DNA from: Aureococcus anophagefferens | Taxonomy: Eukaryota; Sar; Pelagophyceae; Pelagomonadales; Pelagomonadaceae | Direction: 5' to 3' | Assembly (NCBI RefSeq): GCF_000186865.1 | Contig: NW_008705567.1 | Location: 1,048,273 to 1,103,846 of the forward strand | Length of the DNA stretch: 55,574 bases | Part shown: positions 7,610-16,189 of the stretch, piece after piece | Layout of the letters: every line of letters starts with the position of its first letter | Numbering within the stretch: the first letter of the stretch is position 1 | Made by a program: the position numbers and the translations under genes | The notes under the pieces: generated by a model | What the model was told of the DNA's origin: nothing | Database searches by the model: none | Seen by the model: only the letters and a program-made list of their open reading frames with translations

Positions 7610-8983
7610 ATGGGCCGCCACGCGTGGCTTTTCTGCGCCGTCGCGACGCGCGCGGGCCTCCTGGAGCTCGGCGGGCAGCTGGGCCTCGAGCTGCTGGAGC
7701 GCGAGGGCGCCGAGTCGCCCTGGGCCGGCGTCAACATGCGCGACGCCGACGGCAAGGCCTTCGTCTGCCGGTCCGGGTCGCCCGCGGCCCGGGAGCCGGA
7801 GCCCGGGCCCAAGACGTTGTCCGAGGCCCTGGGCCAGCTCGACGGGTCCTGCGCCTACCTCAACCAGGGCTGGTGGACCTACGAGTGGTGCCACCGGCGC
7901 CACGTGCGCCAGTTCCACCTCGAGGCGCAGGCGCGGAGCCCCGAGTGGAGCCTCGGCGACTACACGCGGACGGAGCTCGAGGACGACGACGGCGGCGCCG
8001 CGAGCTCCGTGGACGCCGCGGGCTCCGAGGCCCTCTCGCGCGCCGTCGACGTCTTCGACGTCGGCGGCCAGCGCTGCGACGAGACGGGCACGGGCCGGTC
8101 GTCGACGGTCCACTTCCGCTGCTGCGACGGCCCGAAGCCCGGCAAGGCGACCAAGGGCAAGCGGAAGCGCGCCGCCGGCGCCGAGGCCTTCATCACGAGC
8201 GTCGACGAGGTCGCGCTCTGCTCCTACGCGTTCGCCGTCTGCTCCCCGAGCCTCTGCTCGCCGTCCTCGCCGAACGCGACGGCGTCGCTGCTCCTCAAGG
8301 CCCTCGAGGGCGTCTGCCTCCAGCGCCACGAGGGCTGGTGGTCCTTCGAGTTCTGCTACAAGAAGGGCGCGCGCCAGTTCCACGCGCGTCTCCCCCGCGT
8401 CGAAACGACCCCCCCCCCGCGGCCCCCGAGCTTTTCGGGGTCGCCCAGGTCGACGGCATGGGCCTCGGGCTCGGCGTCGCGGGCCTGGGCCTCGAGGCGG
8501 AAACGACCACGGTCCCCCAGGTCGAGACGCGCGACAACGGCGAGGGCCGGAAGCTCGCGCACGTCGCCGCGGAGTTCAGCCTTGGCGACGCGGCGCCGGA
8601 CGCGGGCCGCCGCGCGCGCCCGCGCCCTTTCTCGCGGCATCGCGCGGCGCACCCGCCCGCTCGTAGGCGCCGAGGACGACGCGGCGCTCGTCGTCGAACG
8701 CGGCGCGGACGGCTGGGACAAGGCGCGCGTCGAGGTCGAGTACGAGCGCGGCACGCCCTGCGACATCGGCGAGGACGACGACAGCGGCGAGAAGCGGCGC
8801 CGGGGCACGACGGCGCGCCTCGTCTGCGGCGACACGAACGCGCTCGTGTCCGTCGTCGAGGACCGGACGTGCCACTACGTCTTCACGGTGACGACGCCCG
8901 CGCTCTGCAAGCACGCGGCCTTCGCGACGGCGCCGAACACGCGGCCCGTGACCTGCGAGGCCGCGCCCGACGACGAATCCTAA
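7610..8983 (+). CDS. Erlectin/OS-9-like ER lectin with two MRH domains
   Basis: The first MRH-type unit carries GWWTYEWCHRRHVRQFH with a downstream SLG and paired cysteines. A second unit has GWWSFEFCYKKGARQFH and ends with GTPCDI, RTCHYVFTV and ALCKH. Two such units point to erlectin (ERLEC1/XTP3-B) rather than the single-MRH OS-9; these lectins recognise trimmed N-glycans in ER-associated degradation. The open frame becomes Arg/Ser junk in the middle, so I infer two short introns: 8384-8448 (GC-AG) and about 8606-8666 (GC-AG, 5' site less certain). Joined exons 7610-8383, 8449-8605 and 8667-8983 give 415 aa. The N-terminus (MGRHAWLFCAVATRAG) may be a weak signal peptide. Its stop is 9 bp from the stop of the convergent gene. 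Confidence 0.75.
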   Translation: MGRHAWLFCAVATRAGLLELGGQLGLELLEREGAESPWAGVNMRDADGKAFVCRSGSPAAREPEPGPKTLSEALGQLDGSCAYLNQGWWTYEWCHRRHVRQFHLEAQARSPEWSLGDYTRTELEDDDGGAASSVDAAGSEALSRAVDVFDVGGQRCDETGTGRSSTVHFRCCDGPKPGKATKGKRKRAAGAEAFITSVDEVALCSYAFAVCSPSLCSPSSPNATASLLLKALEGVCLQRHEGWWSFEFCYKKGARQFHARLPRVETTPPPRPPSFSGSPRSTAWASGSASRAWASRRKRPRSPRSRRATTARAGSSRTSPRSSALATRRRTRAAARARALSRGIARRTRPLVGAEDDAALVVERGADGWDKARVEVEYERGTPCDIGEDDDSGEKRRRGTTARLVCGDTNALVSVVEDRTCHYVFTVTTPALCKHAAFATAPNTRPVTCEAAPDDES

Positions 8984-8992
8984 CTCGGCTTT

Positions 8993-9760
8993 TTACTTCT
9001 GGGACCGCGTCGAGTCCGTCGCGACGCGCTTCGCCACCGCGGCCTTCCACGCGGCCTCGTAGCGCGCGAAGTCGCGCTCGAGGTAGACGCAGAGCTCCAC
9101 GGTCGCGTGGGCCGCGTAGTCCGCGAAGACGTCCTTCTCGGCCTTGGCGCCGACCATCTTCGACGACGCGAAGCACGCGGCCATTGCGTCTAACAGCGCC
9201 TCCGCGGTGATCGCGGGCATGTCGCCGAGCAGGGGCCCCGCGAAGATGCCCGCGGACACGGGCACGAGGCGCAGCGTCGACGGCCCGGACTTGGCCGTCT
9301 CCATGAGGAGCCGCTCGTAGAGCTTGGCCAGGAGGTCGCGCGCGATCTCCGGCGACAGCGCCAGATCGCCGAGCTCGCGCTTCGCGTAGGTCCGGAAGTC
9401 GTAGCCCACGCAGTGGATGACGTGCTTCGAGTTGGGCCAGCCGTACTTGTGGTAGAAGACGTCGCCCTCGCGTTCGATGCCGTTGACGACGTCAGCCGGG
9501 AAGCCCGCGTCGTCGCGGTAGCCGATGAACTCGTAGATCGCGCCCGACGCGCCGCCGGCGTCGGCGATGGCGCAGCCCTGCGTGCGCACGAAGCGCGCGC
9601 TGCAGGGGTCGACGATCATCGTGTGCTTGTCCGGCGCCGGCGCCGCCGCCTCCTCGCCGCCGCCGGCCATGCGCTTGCCCAGCACGCCGTAGTTGCGCAC
9701 CACGACGGCCTTCATGAAGTCGTGGGCCGGGTCCGGCGGCTTGGAGGCGCAGGGGCCCAT
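8993..9760 (-). CDS. Macro-domain-like protein with predicted N-myristoylation
   Basis: 255 aa from ATG 9760. It begins MGPCASKP: Gly2 and Cys4 fit dual N-myristoylation and palmitoylation, suggesting membrane anchoring. The body resembles a macro (ADP-ribose-binding) fold: an acidic/Gly-rich first part (AIADAGGASGAIYEF), SKHVIHCVGYDFRTY matching the 'VIH.VGP' strand of macro domains, and LRLVPVSAGIFAGPLLGDMP resembling the 'P.IS.GIFG.P' loop. Loops diverge from canonical macro domains, so ligand binding is uncertain. An ADP-ribose or poly(A)-related role is inference. Confidence 0.6.
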   Translation of the reverse strand: MGPCASKPPDPAHDFMKAVVVRNYGVLGKRMAGGGEEAAAPAPDKHTMIVDPCSARFVRTQGCAIADAGGASGAIYEFIGYRDDAGFPADVVNGIEREGDVFYHKYGWPNSKHVIHCVGYDFRTYAKRELGDLALSPEIARDLLAKLYERLLMETAKSGPSTLRLVPVSAGIFAGPLLGDMPAITAEALLDAMAACFASSKMVGAKAEKDVFADYAAHATVELCVYLERDFARYEAAWKAAVAKRVATDSTRSQK

Positions 9761-9922
9761 GGTTGGTGGTGTCTTGCGTGCGTTTGCGCGGTCACGATGC
9801 TGCCATGCGCATGCGCGGCAACGCCGGCACCATCGGCTCGTCGTCGAAGGTGCTCTCGCATGGCAGTGGCAAAATGAGCACCAGGCAGTGGCAAAAGTGA
9901 GCTCTCGGCAGTCGTGACGAAG

Positions 9923-11922
9923 ATGGACCAGACAAACCAGGAGCTCGAGGAGGAGCGCGACTACGACGACGCGCCCCACATGCACGCGGGCACCGTGGCG
10001 CCGAAGCTGTCGCTGCGGGCCCACGACGGGAACCTCGCGCTGTCCCACGCGGACGCGCGCGCCGTCGTCGCCGACGACCCGCGCGCCCTCGTCGCCGACG
10101 TCCGGCGCGCGCTCTCCGGCGCCTGGCCCCTGCCCGCCGCGGCGCCGGACGACGCCGCGGGCGAGCGGCGCCTCTCCGCCGCGCGGGAGCAGCTCGGCGC
10201 CGCGGGCGACGCGGCGTCGCGGCGCGAGGCGCGGGCGTGGGCGAACCCCTACGAGCCGCTCGGCCGCGGGCCCTTCGTGTGCCGGAGCGCGCTCAAGCTC
10301 TGCGCGCTCGACGCCGCCTACGACTTGGTCAAAGGCGGCGGCGACGTGGTCGACGTCTGCGCGGCGCCGGGCGGCTGCGCCGAGTACGCGGCGTTCCGCG
10401 GCGCGGCGCGCGTCGTCGCGACGTCGCTCGCCGGGGCCAACGGAGACGGCGAGGGCGCGGCGTGGCGCGTCGGCGACCTCGGCGGCCGCGTCGAGCTCGT
10501 GCTGGGCCCCGACGGCAAAGGCGACGTCTACGACGCCGCGACGCGCGACGCCGTCGTCGCCGCGGCGACGCGAGCACGGCGGCCGACGCTCGTCGTCGCC
10601 GACGGCGGCTTCGACGCCGCGGACCACGCGCCGGACCAGGACGCGGCCGCGGGTCGCCTCTGCCGCTGCGAGTTCGCCGTCGCCGTCGCCGCGCTGGCCG
10701 TCGGCGGACACGTCGTTTTAAAGCTCTTCCTGCCGCTCCGGAGCACCTCGACGGCGGCGCTCGTCCACGCGGCGGGCCGCCTCTTCGCGACCGTCGCGCT
10801 CGCCAAGCCCGTGACGTCGCGCGCGACGAGCGGCGAGGTCTACCTGGTCGCGCTCGGGCCAGGGCAGGACAAGAGAGCGAAATTCCCAACTTCAAAGGCT
10901 CATATCTCGGCCATTTTCCACTCGTTTCGGCTGATTTTTGGACGAGCGATCATCTCTCGGAACGGTCTCGAAGCGTGGATGCTTTTTTCGGAACGCTCGC
11001 GCGTGGAACACTCACGTTGAAGCGACGTTGAATCACCCTTGTGCTGCCCAGGCTCGGGCTCCGGCCCGTCGACGACGCGACGCGGCGCGCCGTCACGGAC
11101 GCGCTGGCGGCCGAGTTCGTGGTGCCCGTCGCGAGCGATCCCCCCGCGGCGTCCTGGACCGTCGTCGCGGCGTTTTTGGACGCCGCGCGGCGGCGGCTGG
11201 TGGAGGCGCAGGCGGACGCGTGCGAGACGATGCTGCGCCGCGCCGCGGGGCTCCCCTGCCTTCGCCCGCCCCCCTGCGACGTGCGCGCCTTCGAGGCGAG
11301 ATGGCACCTCCCCGGCGGCGCGCTCGGCGGGAAGCGGCCGCGGCGGCCCTTCGTCGTCGGCGTCGTCGGTCCGAGCGGCGTCGGCAAGACGACGCTCGCC
11401 GCGGCGGTCGCGGCGCGCCTCGGCGCGGCGCACGTGAAGGAGGACCCCGCCTTTTTCTTGAAGTCCTGCCCGAAATCCTACGAGTACCGCGACCCGATCT
11501 CCGAATGTCCCGAGCACATCGATTGGGAGAAAACGGCCGCTCGCGCGGACGAGCTCCTCGCGGGCGCGCGGCTCGCCGTCGTCGAGCACTACCTGCTCCT
11601 CGCGCCGGGCAGGGAGCGCTTCCTCTTCGACCGCTGCGACTGCGTCCTCTTCCTCGACCCGGGCGTCGACGCCGACGGCGCCGCCGCGCGCGCGACGTGC
11701 CGCGAGCGCCGCGCGGGCCGAACCGCGGACCGGCCCGACGCCGAACTCGCGCACCTCCGGGCCTACTACGACGCCCACGTCTGGCCCGCCTTCGAGCGCT
11801 ACACGCTCGCGCCCTTCCGGGCGCTCCCGGGCGAGTGCAAGGCGACGTTGGACGCGCGGCGGCCACCGGCCGCCGTTTTGGCGGACGCGCTCGCGGCCGT
11901 CGCGAAGTTCCGCGCGCGGTAA
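9923..11922 (+). CDS. FtsJ/cap-type 2'-O-methyltransferase fused to uridine/NR-kinase-like P-loop domain
   Basis: Exons 9923-10851 and 11052-11922 join in frame to 599 aa. The N-terminal half (~90-310) is an FtsJ-fold methyltransferase: GPFVCRSALKL (Lys), DVCAAPGG (SAM loop), VVADGGF (Asp), GGHVVLKLF (Lys) and SGEVYLVAL (Glu) give the K-D-K-E set; the layout resembles mRNA cap 2'-O-methyltransferases. The C-terminal half (~410-595) is a P-loop kinase: GVVGPSGVGKTTLAAAVA, then CPEHIDWEKTA, VVEHYLLLAP and FLDP, resembling uridine or nicotinamide riboside kinases. No stop or ATG-led break separates the halves once the introner is removed, and the target duplication shows the coding sequence was contiguous before insertion. 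Substrates are unknown. Confidence 0.8.
10860..11051 (+). mobile_element. Introner element 4 (family A), at the domain junction of the methyltransferase-kinase gene
   Basis: A full-length 192-bp family-A copy in sense orientation, flanked by exact GCTCGGGC duplications (10852-10859 and 11052-11059). The intron is 10852-11051 (200 bp, GC donor, CAG acceptor). Removal restores GEVYLVALGLRPVDD. Confidence 0.94.
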
Positions 11923-11971
11923 TTCTGCTATACAAAGTGCCAGAGCCACAGCAGAATGCCGGCCCGGTGTC

Positions 11972-13270
11972 TTATCGAAAGACGCAAAGCGCCAGCGCGG
12001 CGAACCCGGCCTGGATCGCCGCCGCGGCGACGAAGTAGGCCGGCGCGCCCGCGCGCCGCGCGGCGAGGACCCACTGGAGCGCCGCGGCGACCGCGAGCGC
12101 GAGCGTCGTGTTGGCGCCGTAGATGAGCGCACAGCGCGCGCGCGGCGGCTCTGGCGCGTCGCTCGGGCGTTCGTCGTTGTCGTCGTCGCCTCGGAGCGGC
12201 GATACGACCGCGCCGTCCGCCTCCGCGGCCGGCGCGGCCGCGGCCGCGATGCCCGCGCAGGCCGCCGCGAACCCAAAGCCGAAGCAGACGTGGCGGCCGA
12301 CGACGTTGGCGATGAGCAAAGAGGGCCGGCGGTGGCGCGCGAGGAGCGCCGAGAGCGCGTCGAGCGCGCCGACGGCCGCGGCGACCGCGGCGGGCAGCCG
12401 GGGCCGCCGCGGCGCCGACGGCGCGAGGGCCGCGCCGACGCACGACCCGAGGCCCGCGGCGCACTCGAGCACGCCGTAGAGCGCGCCCCGGTCGCCGCCG
12501 GACGCGTCCGCGAGGAGCTCCTGGGCGTAGTTCGCCGCGACGGCGTGGACGCCAACGGACGCGACCCACCAGGCGGACCAGGCGCGGCCGAGCGGGTCCC
12601 GGAGCGCCGCGCGCGCCGCGGCCGCGCTCCAGCGGTCGCCCTCGGGTGGCTCCGCGGGCCGCGGCGAGCACCAGACCAGCGACGCGGCGCCGAGCGTCGT
12701 GCTCGCCCACGACGCGTAGAACAGAGCGTCGCCGGAGGCGAGGGGCCGGCCGCCGAAGCCCCGCATGCACTGGCCCGCGAGCGAGCCGAGCGCGTCGCCG
12801 AGCTTGCACGCGGCCGTCGCGTACGCCGCCGCGGCCGCCGCGGCGCGCCGGGGCACGCAGGCGACGGCGTGGGCGACGTAGACGGCGTCGTGGGCCGCGA
12901 TGGCGCCCGCGTAGGTCAGCTGCATGGCCGCCATCGCGGCGACGCCGCGCGCGTAGAGCAGCAGGACGCGCGTCGCCTCGCGGCAGGCCATGCCCAGCAG
13001 CAGCGCGCGCCGGTAGCCGACGCGCTCCGCGTACGCGGCCACGGGCAGCGTGAAGAGCAGGGCGCCGTAGGTATCGCAGGGCCACACGACGGCGTTGAGC
13101 GCGCGCGCGCTCACGCCCTTGCGGCGCAGGAGGTACCAGGTCAGGAAGGGCTCCGACGGCTGGAAGTTGACGAAGAAGCCCACGGACGCGAGGCGCGCGA
13201 TGAGATGGCGCATGGGCCGCTTTTCCAGCATGCTCGCGTACGGGCTGGACGTGACCATGCTAGCTAACAT
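11972..13270 (-). CDS. SLC19-family (reduced folate/thiamine carrier-like) membrane transporter
   Basis: 432 aa, hydrophobic, with about 11-12 predicted membrane segments. The family's early signature is clear: FFVNFQPSEPFLTWYLLRRK, then NAVVWPCDTYGALLFTLPVA, matching the 'RPSEPFLTPYL ... N..I.PV.TYSYL' region of SLC19 carriers. A hydrophilic loop with a short Asp-rich stretch (GDDDNDERPSDAPEP) separates the last helices. It probably carries folate, thiamine or another vitamin across the plasma or an organelle membrane; the substrate cannot be read from sequence. Start is the ATG at 13270; another Met follows at codon 5. Convergent with the methyltransferase-kinase gene, 49 bp between stops. 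Confidence 0.82.
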   Translation of the reverse strand: MLASMVTSSPYASMLEKRPMRHLIARLASVGFFVNFQPSEPFLTWYLLRRKGVSARALNAVVWPCDTYGALLFTLPVAAYAERVGYRRALLLGMACREATRVLLLYARGVAAMAAMQLTYAGAIAAHDAVYVAHAVACVPRRAAAAAAAYATAACKLGDALGSLAGQCMRGFGGRPLASGDALFYASWASTTLGAASLVWCSPRPAEPPEGDRWSAAAARAALRDPLGRAWSAWWVASVGVHAVAANYAQELLADASGGDRGALYGVLECAAGLGSCVGAALAPSAPRRPRLPAAVAAAVGALDALSALLARHRRPSLLIANVVGRHVCFGFGFAAACAGIAAAAAPAAEADGAVVSPLRGDDDNDERPSDAPEPPRARCALIYGANTTLALAVAAALQWVLAARRAGAPAYFVAAAAIQAGFAALALCVFR

Positions 13271-13365
13271 CGGTGTGCATGGGCTGCAGTGTTTCGGAGA
13301 GCCATCGTGTTTTCAGGCGAAGGTGAACTTCAAGTCAACGAGCTCACGCGACGCGTAAAACACCC

Positions 13366-14989
13366 TTACTCGTCGGGGAGCGCGTCGAGCGTCGCGAGGG
13401 CGCCGATGGCGACGCGGCGCCGGCTCGGCGCCCGCCGGCCGAGCTCGTCGGCGTCGCCGCGCGCGAAGCGCTCGATCTTGTTGTAGGTCGAGTTCCGCGG
13501 CAGCTGGAGCTTCGCGCCGATGGACCGGCGGGGCGCGACGGGCGAGACGACGGGCGAGATGAGGCCCGGCGCCGTGGACGGCCGGCTCGGCGCGTCGCGG
13601 CGCGCCGTGGACGGCCGGCTCGAGGACCGCGAGTCGAAGGACGGGAACGAGCCGTCGTCGTCGGCCGGGAGCCGCGCGCCGAGTAGGTAGCGGCGCGGCG
13701 CCGGCGGCGAGAAGGGCTGGCTCGACGCCGCCGTGAGCTCCGAGAGCTGGGACCGGCCCGTGAGCGGCGGGCTCCGCGAGCTCGGCGGCGGCGACCAGGG
13801 CGGCGGCCGCTCCGGCGGCGGCGGCGGCGCGGCGAGCGCGTCCCGGACCCGGCGCCGCCGCGCCGCGCGGCTCCGGCCGCCGCCGGCGTCCGGCGCCCAG
13901 GCGCCGCCGTTGCGCGCGAACCAGGCCGCGGCGCCGAGCGCGTCGGGGAACTCGCGGCGGAAGACGCGGACGTCCGCCGTGTAGCCGCCTGTGCGGAAAT
14001 CAACCGGTGAGCTGGGACGTTCCAAACTTCAGAATTCTCTCGCTCGGTCGGATCGACGTCGATTCGGCCGATTTTTGGACGAATCGATTGCTCTCCTCGA
14101 GTTCTCGAAGCACAACCGAAGATCCTGCGTCGAAACATTCGAATACGCGCACATTGAAGTCGGGTTGCAGATTTGATTCCGCGCGCGGGGAGCCGCCGAG
14201 CGTCTCGAGGAATTTCGTCATGAAAAAAATCTCCGGGTGGTGGAGCTTCATCTCGATGCGCGGCATCATCTCCGCGTAGGCCACGGGCGCCCCGAGCACG
14301 GCGCCGAGGAGTTTCGCGAGCTCGGGCCCGGCGTGCTCGCACGTCGCCACGTCCAGCGTCAGGCCCGCGAAGCGGTCGCGGTTTTCGAGCGCGGCCGCCG
14401 CCGCTTTCCCGAAGTCGAGGAGCGACGTCCACTGCACGGCCGTCTCCGCCTTGGTCACGTAGCGGAGATAGCGCGGCCGCCCCGCCGCATCCGGCACGAC
14501 CTCTAAATCGTCGAGGAGCGCCGCCTTGCGGACGACGGCGACGTCGACGTCGCCGAGGAGCCGCTTCTCGAGCCGCCTCTCGACGGCGCGGTCCGCGCGG
14601 AAGTGCGCGACGCGGCGCGGCGCGCGGTCGCAGTCGCAGGACGAGCCGTAGACGACGTAGTCCACCGTCGGCGACTGCTCGCAGGCCTCGACGACGGCCG
14701 CGCCGCGCGCGCGCGCGCGGTCCACGGTCCCGCTCCCTCTCGCGAAGTAGTCCGTGGAGAAGAAGACGCGCTCGGCGCCGACGCGCTCGAGGGCCGCCGC
14801 GACGCTCGCGGGGCTGCCCGCGTGCGCGCGGACCACGGCGACGCCCAGGTCGCCGAGCGCGTGCGCCGCCTCGCTCCGCAGGTGGCGCGCCGCGGCGGCG
14901 ACGGCGTCGCAGGCCACGCCCCGCCGCAGCAGCCCCTCGACGACGGCCCGGCCCTCGCGGCCGTCGGCGCCGAAGACGAGGTACCTCAT
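13366..14989 (-). CDS. NmrA/atypical-SDR NAD(P)-binding protein with Ser/Pro-rich tail, one introner
   Basis: Exons 14989-14197 and 13988-13366 join to 471 aa. The start MRYLVFGADGREG is the beta-alpha nucleotide loop of an NmrA-like Rossmann fold, so ATG 14989 is preferred; an in-frame ATG at 15079 would add 30 residues. VDYVVYGSSCDCD and KAALLDDLE follow NmrA-type strands. Exon 2 starts with GGYTADVRVFRREFPDALGAAAW, still folded-looking, then becomes Ser/Pro/Arg-rich with the repeated SSRPSTARRDAPSRPSTA, probably disordered. NmrA proteins are redox sensors or reductase relatives; no catalytic Tyr-Lys pair is obvious. The introner separates the fold from the tail. Confidence 0.72.
13989..14188 (+). 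mobile_element. Introner element 5 (family B), intron of the NmrA-like gene
   Basis: About 200 bp, antisense to the minus-strand gene. Flanks in transcript direction are GCGGCTCC (14196-14189) and GCGGCTAC (13988-13981), 7 of 8 matching. The intron runs 14196 to 13989 with a GC donor and CAG acceptor. The left end keeps a CTGTGCGGAAATCA terminus; the right end is degraded (GATTCCGCGCGCGGGG). Removal restores LETLGGYTADV. Confidence 0.88.
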
Positions 14990-15295
14990 GCCTCGACGCG
15001 GCGCGGGCAAGCCATGTCGTCGCCGGCGTTGCTGCCCCGGAACGTCCTTCTCAGGGAGAGCGCTCGGTCGTAGCTGCATTCATGCAGTTAAAAAAGGGAG
15101 TATCATTTCTCGGTGAGTGCACTCTGTAAAGTTGATCTTGTCCTGCTTGGCTCCGGATGGTTTACCCAATGTTGACCCATTCTCCGCGGCCCTCGACGCG
15201 TGGTCGAGCTGCTGCTGGAGCCCGATAGCGCTGTCGCGCCGGTTGTTTGCGCTGAAAAGAAGGGACTCGCGGAGAGCCGCTGCCAGCTTGGCAGT

Positions 15296-16186
15296 ATGGC
15301 CGAGGCCTTCCGCGGGCTGTCGTCGTCGTCGGAGAGCGAGGACGAGGACGGCGGGTTCCTGCGTACCTACGCCGACGAGCGCGCGTCGAAGCGGCGGCGC
15401 ATGGCCGCGGCCGTCGAGGCGGCGCAGGAAAGCGGCGGCGGCGAGTACGACGCCGCGGCGGCCGCGGCGGCGGACGCGGCCTTCGAGGGCGTCGAGCTGC
15501 CGAGCGACGTCGAGGCGGCGCTCGCCGTGCTGCGGCCGCGCCTGCCGCCGCGGCTCGTGCTCGCGCACCACCTGCCCGGCGTCGTCGAGCGCCGCGGCGA
15601 CTGCGAGCGCGAGCTGCGGGACCTCGCGGCGCGGCGCAAGGTCAAGTACCTCCAGCTCCCGACGGCGGGCTCCGACGTCGCCGTCGTCGACGCCGGCGAG
15701 TACGCCGCGGCGCTCGCGGGGCGGCCGGCGTTCCTCGAGTTCGCGATGGCGCGCGCGGGTCGGCTCTACGCGACGGAGGCCGAGCTCCGCGAGTCGGGAA
15801 TCCTCGCCCCCGGCGAGGCCGCGGCGCCCCCCGCCGCGGGCCGGCGACGGGAGGACGCGGAGCGCGCGGCGCTCGACGAGCTCCGCGCCGCGGGTCTGCT
15901 CCGGCCGCGGCGCGACGCGCCGGGCGTCGCGGCGTGGTGGTTCGCGATGCCCCGCTGCGGCGCCTTCGCCGCGGCGACGCTCGCGGGCCGCCGCAAGCTC
16001 CAGCTCGCGCTCAAGCGCTCCAAGTACAAGGAGCTCAACGTCGACAAGCCCGTCGCGGCCCTCAAAAAGGCGTGCCCCCTCGGCCAGGAGTTCCACGTCC
16101 GGGACCTCGTCGGCCGCGGCGACGCGGAGCTCGTCCGCCGCCCCGCGGGGCGCTTCCTGCGGTCCCGGCGGGATTTCGACGACTAG
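15296..16186 (+). CDS. STK19-like winged-helix protein
   Basis: 296 aa. The C-terminus reads FAAATLAGRRKLQLALKRSK, then YKEL, then LGQEFHVRDLVGRGDAELVRR and FLR, closely following the conserved end of STK19 ('KGR..vL...rKakYkEl ... LG..YHv.DliG..lv..'). STK19, once called a kinase, is a DNA-binding winged-helix protein in transcription-coupled repair; no kinase motifs are seen here. The N-terminus is acidic and serine-rich (GLSSSSESEDEDGGF) followed by the basic ASKRRRM, suggesting nuclear localisation. ATG 15296 is the first in the frame near the domain. Only 3 bp separate its stop from that of the convergent methyltransferase gene. Confidence 0.7.
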   Translation: MAEAFRGLSSSSESEDEDGGFLRTYADERASKRRRMAAAVEAAQESGGGEYDAAAAAAADAAFEGVELPSDVEAALAVLRPRLPPRLVLAHHLPGVVERRGDCERELRDLAARRKVKYLQLPTAGSDVAVVDAGEYAAALAGRPAFLEFAMARAGRLYATEAELRESGILAPGEAAAPPAAGRRREDAERAALDELRAAGLLRPRRDAPGVAAWWFAMPRCGAFAAATLAGRRKLQLALKRSKYKELNVDKPVAALKKACPLGQEFHVRDLVGRGDAELVRRPAGRFLRSRRDFDD

Positions 16187-16189
16187 GGA

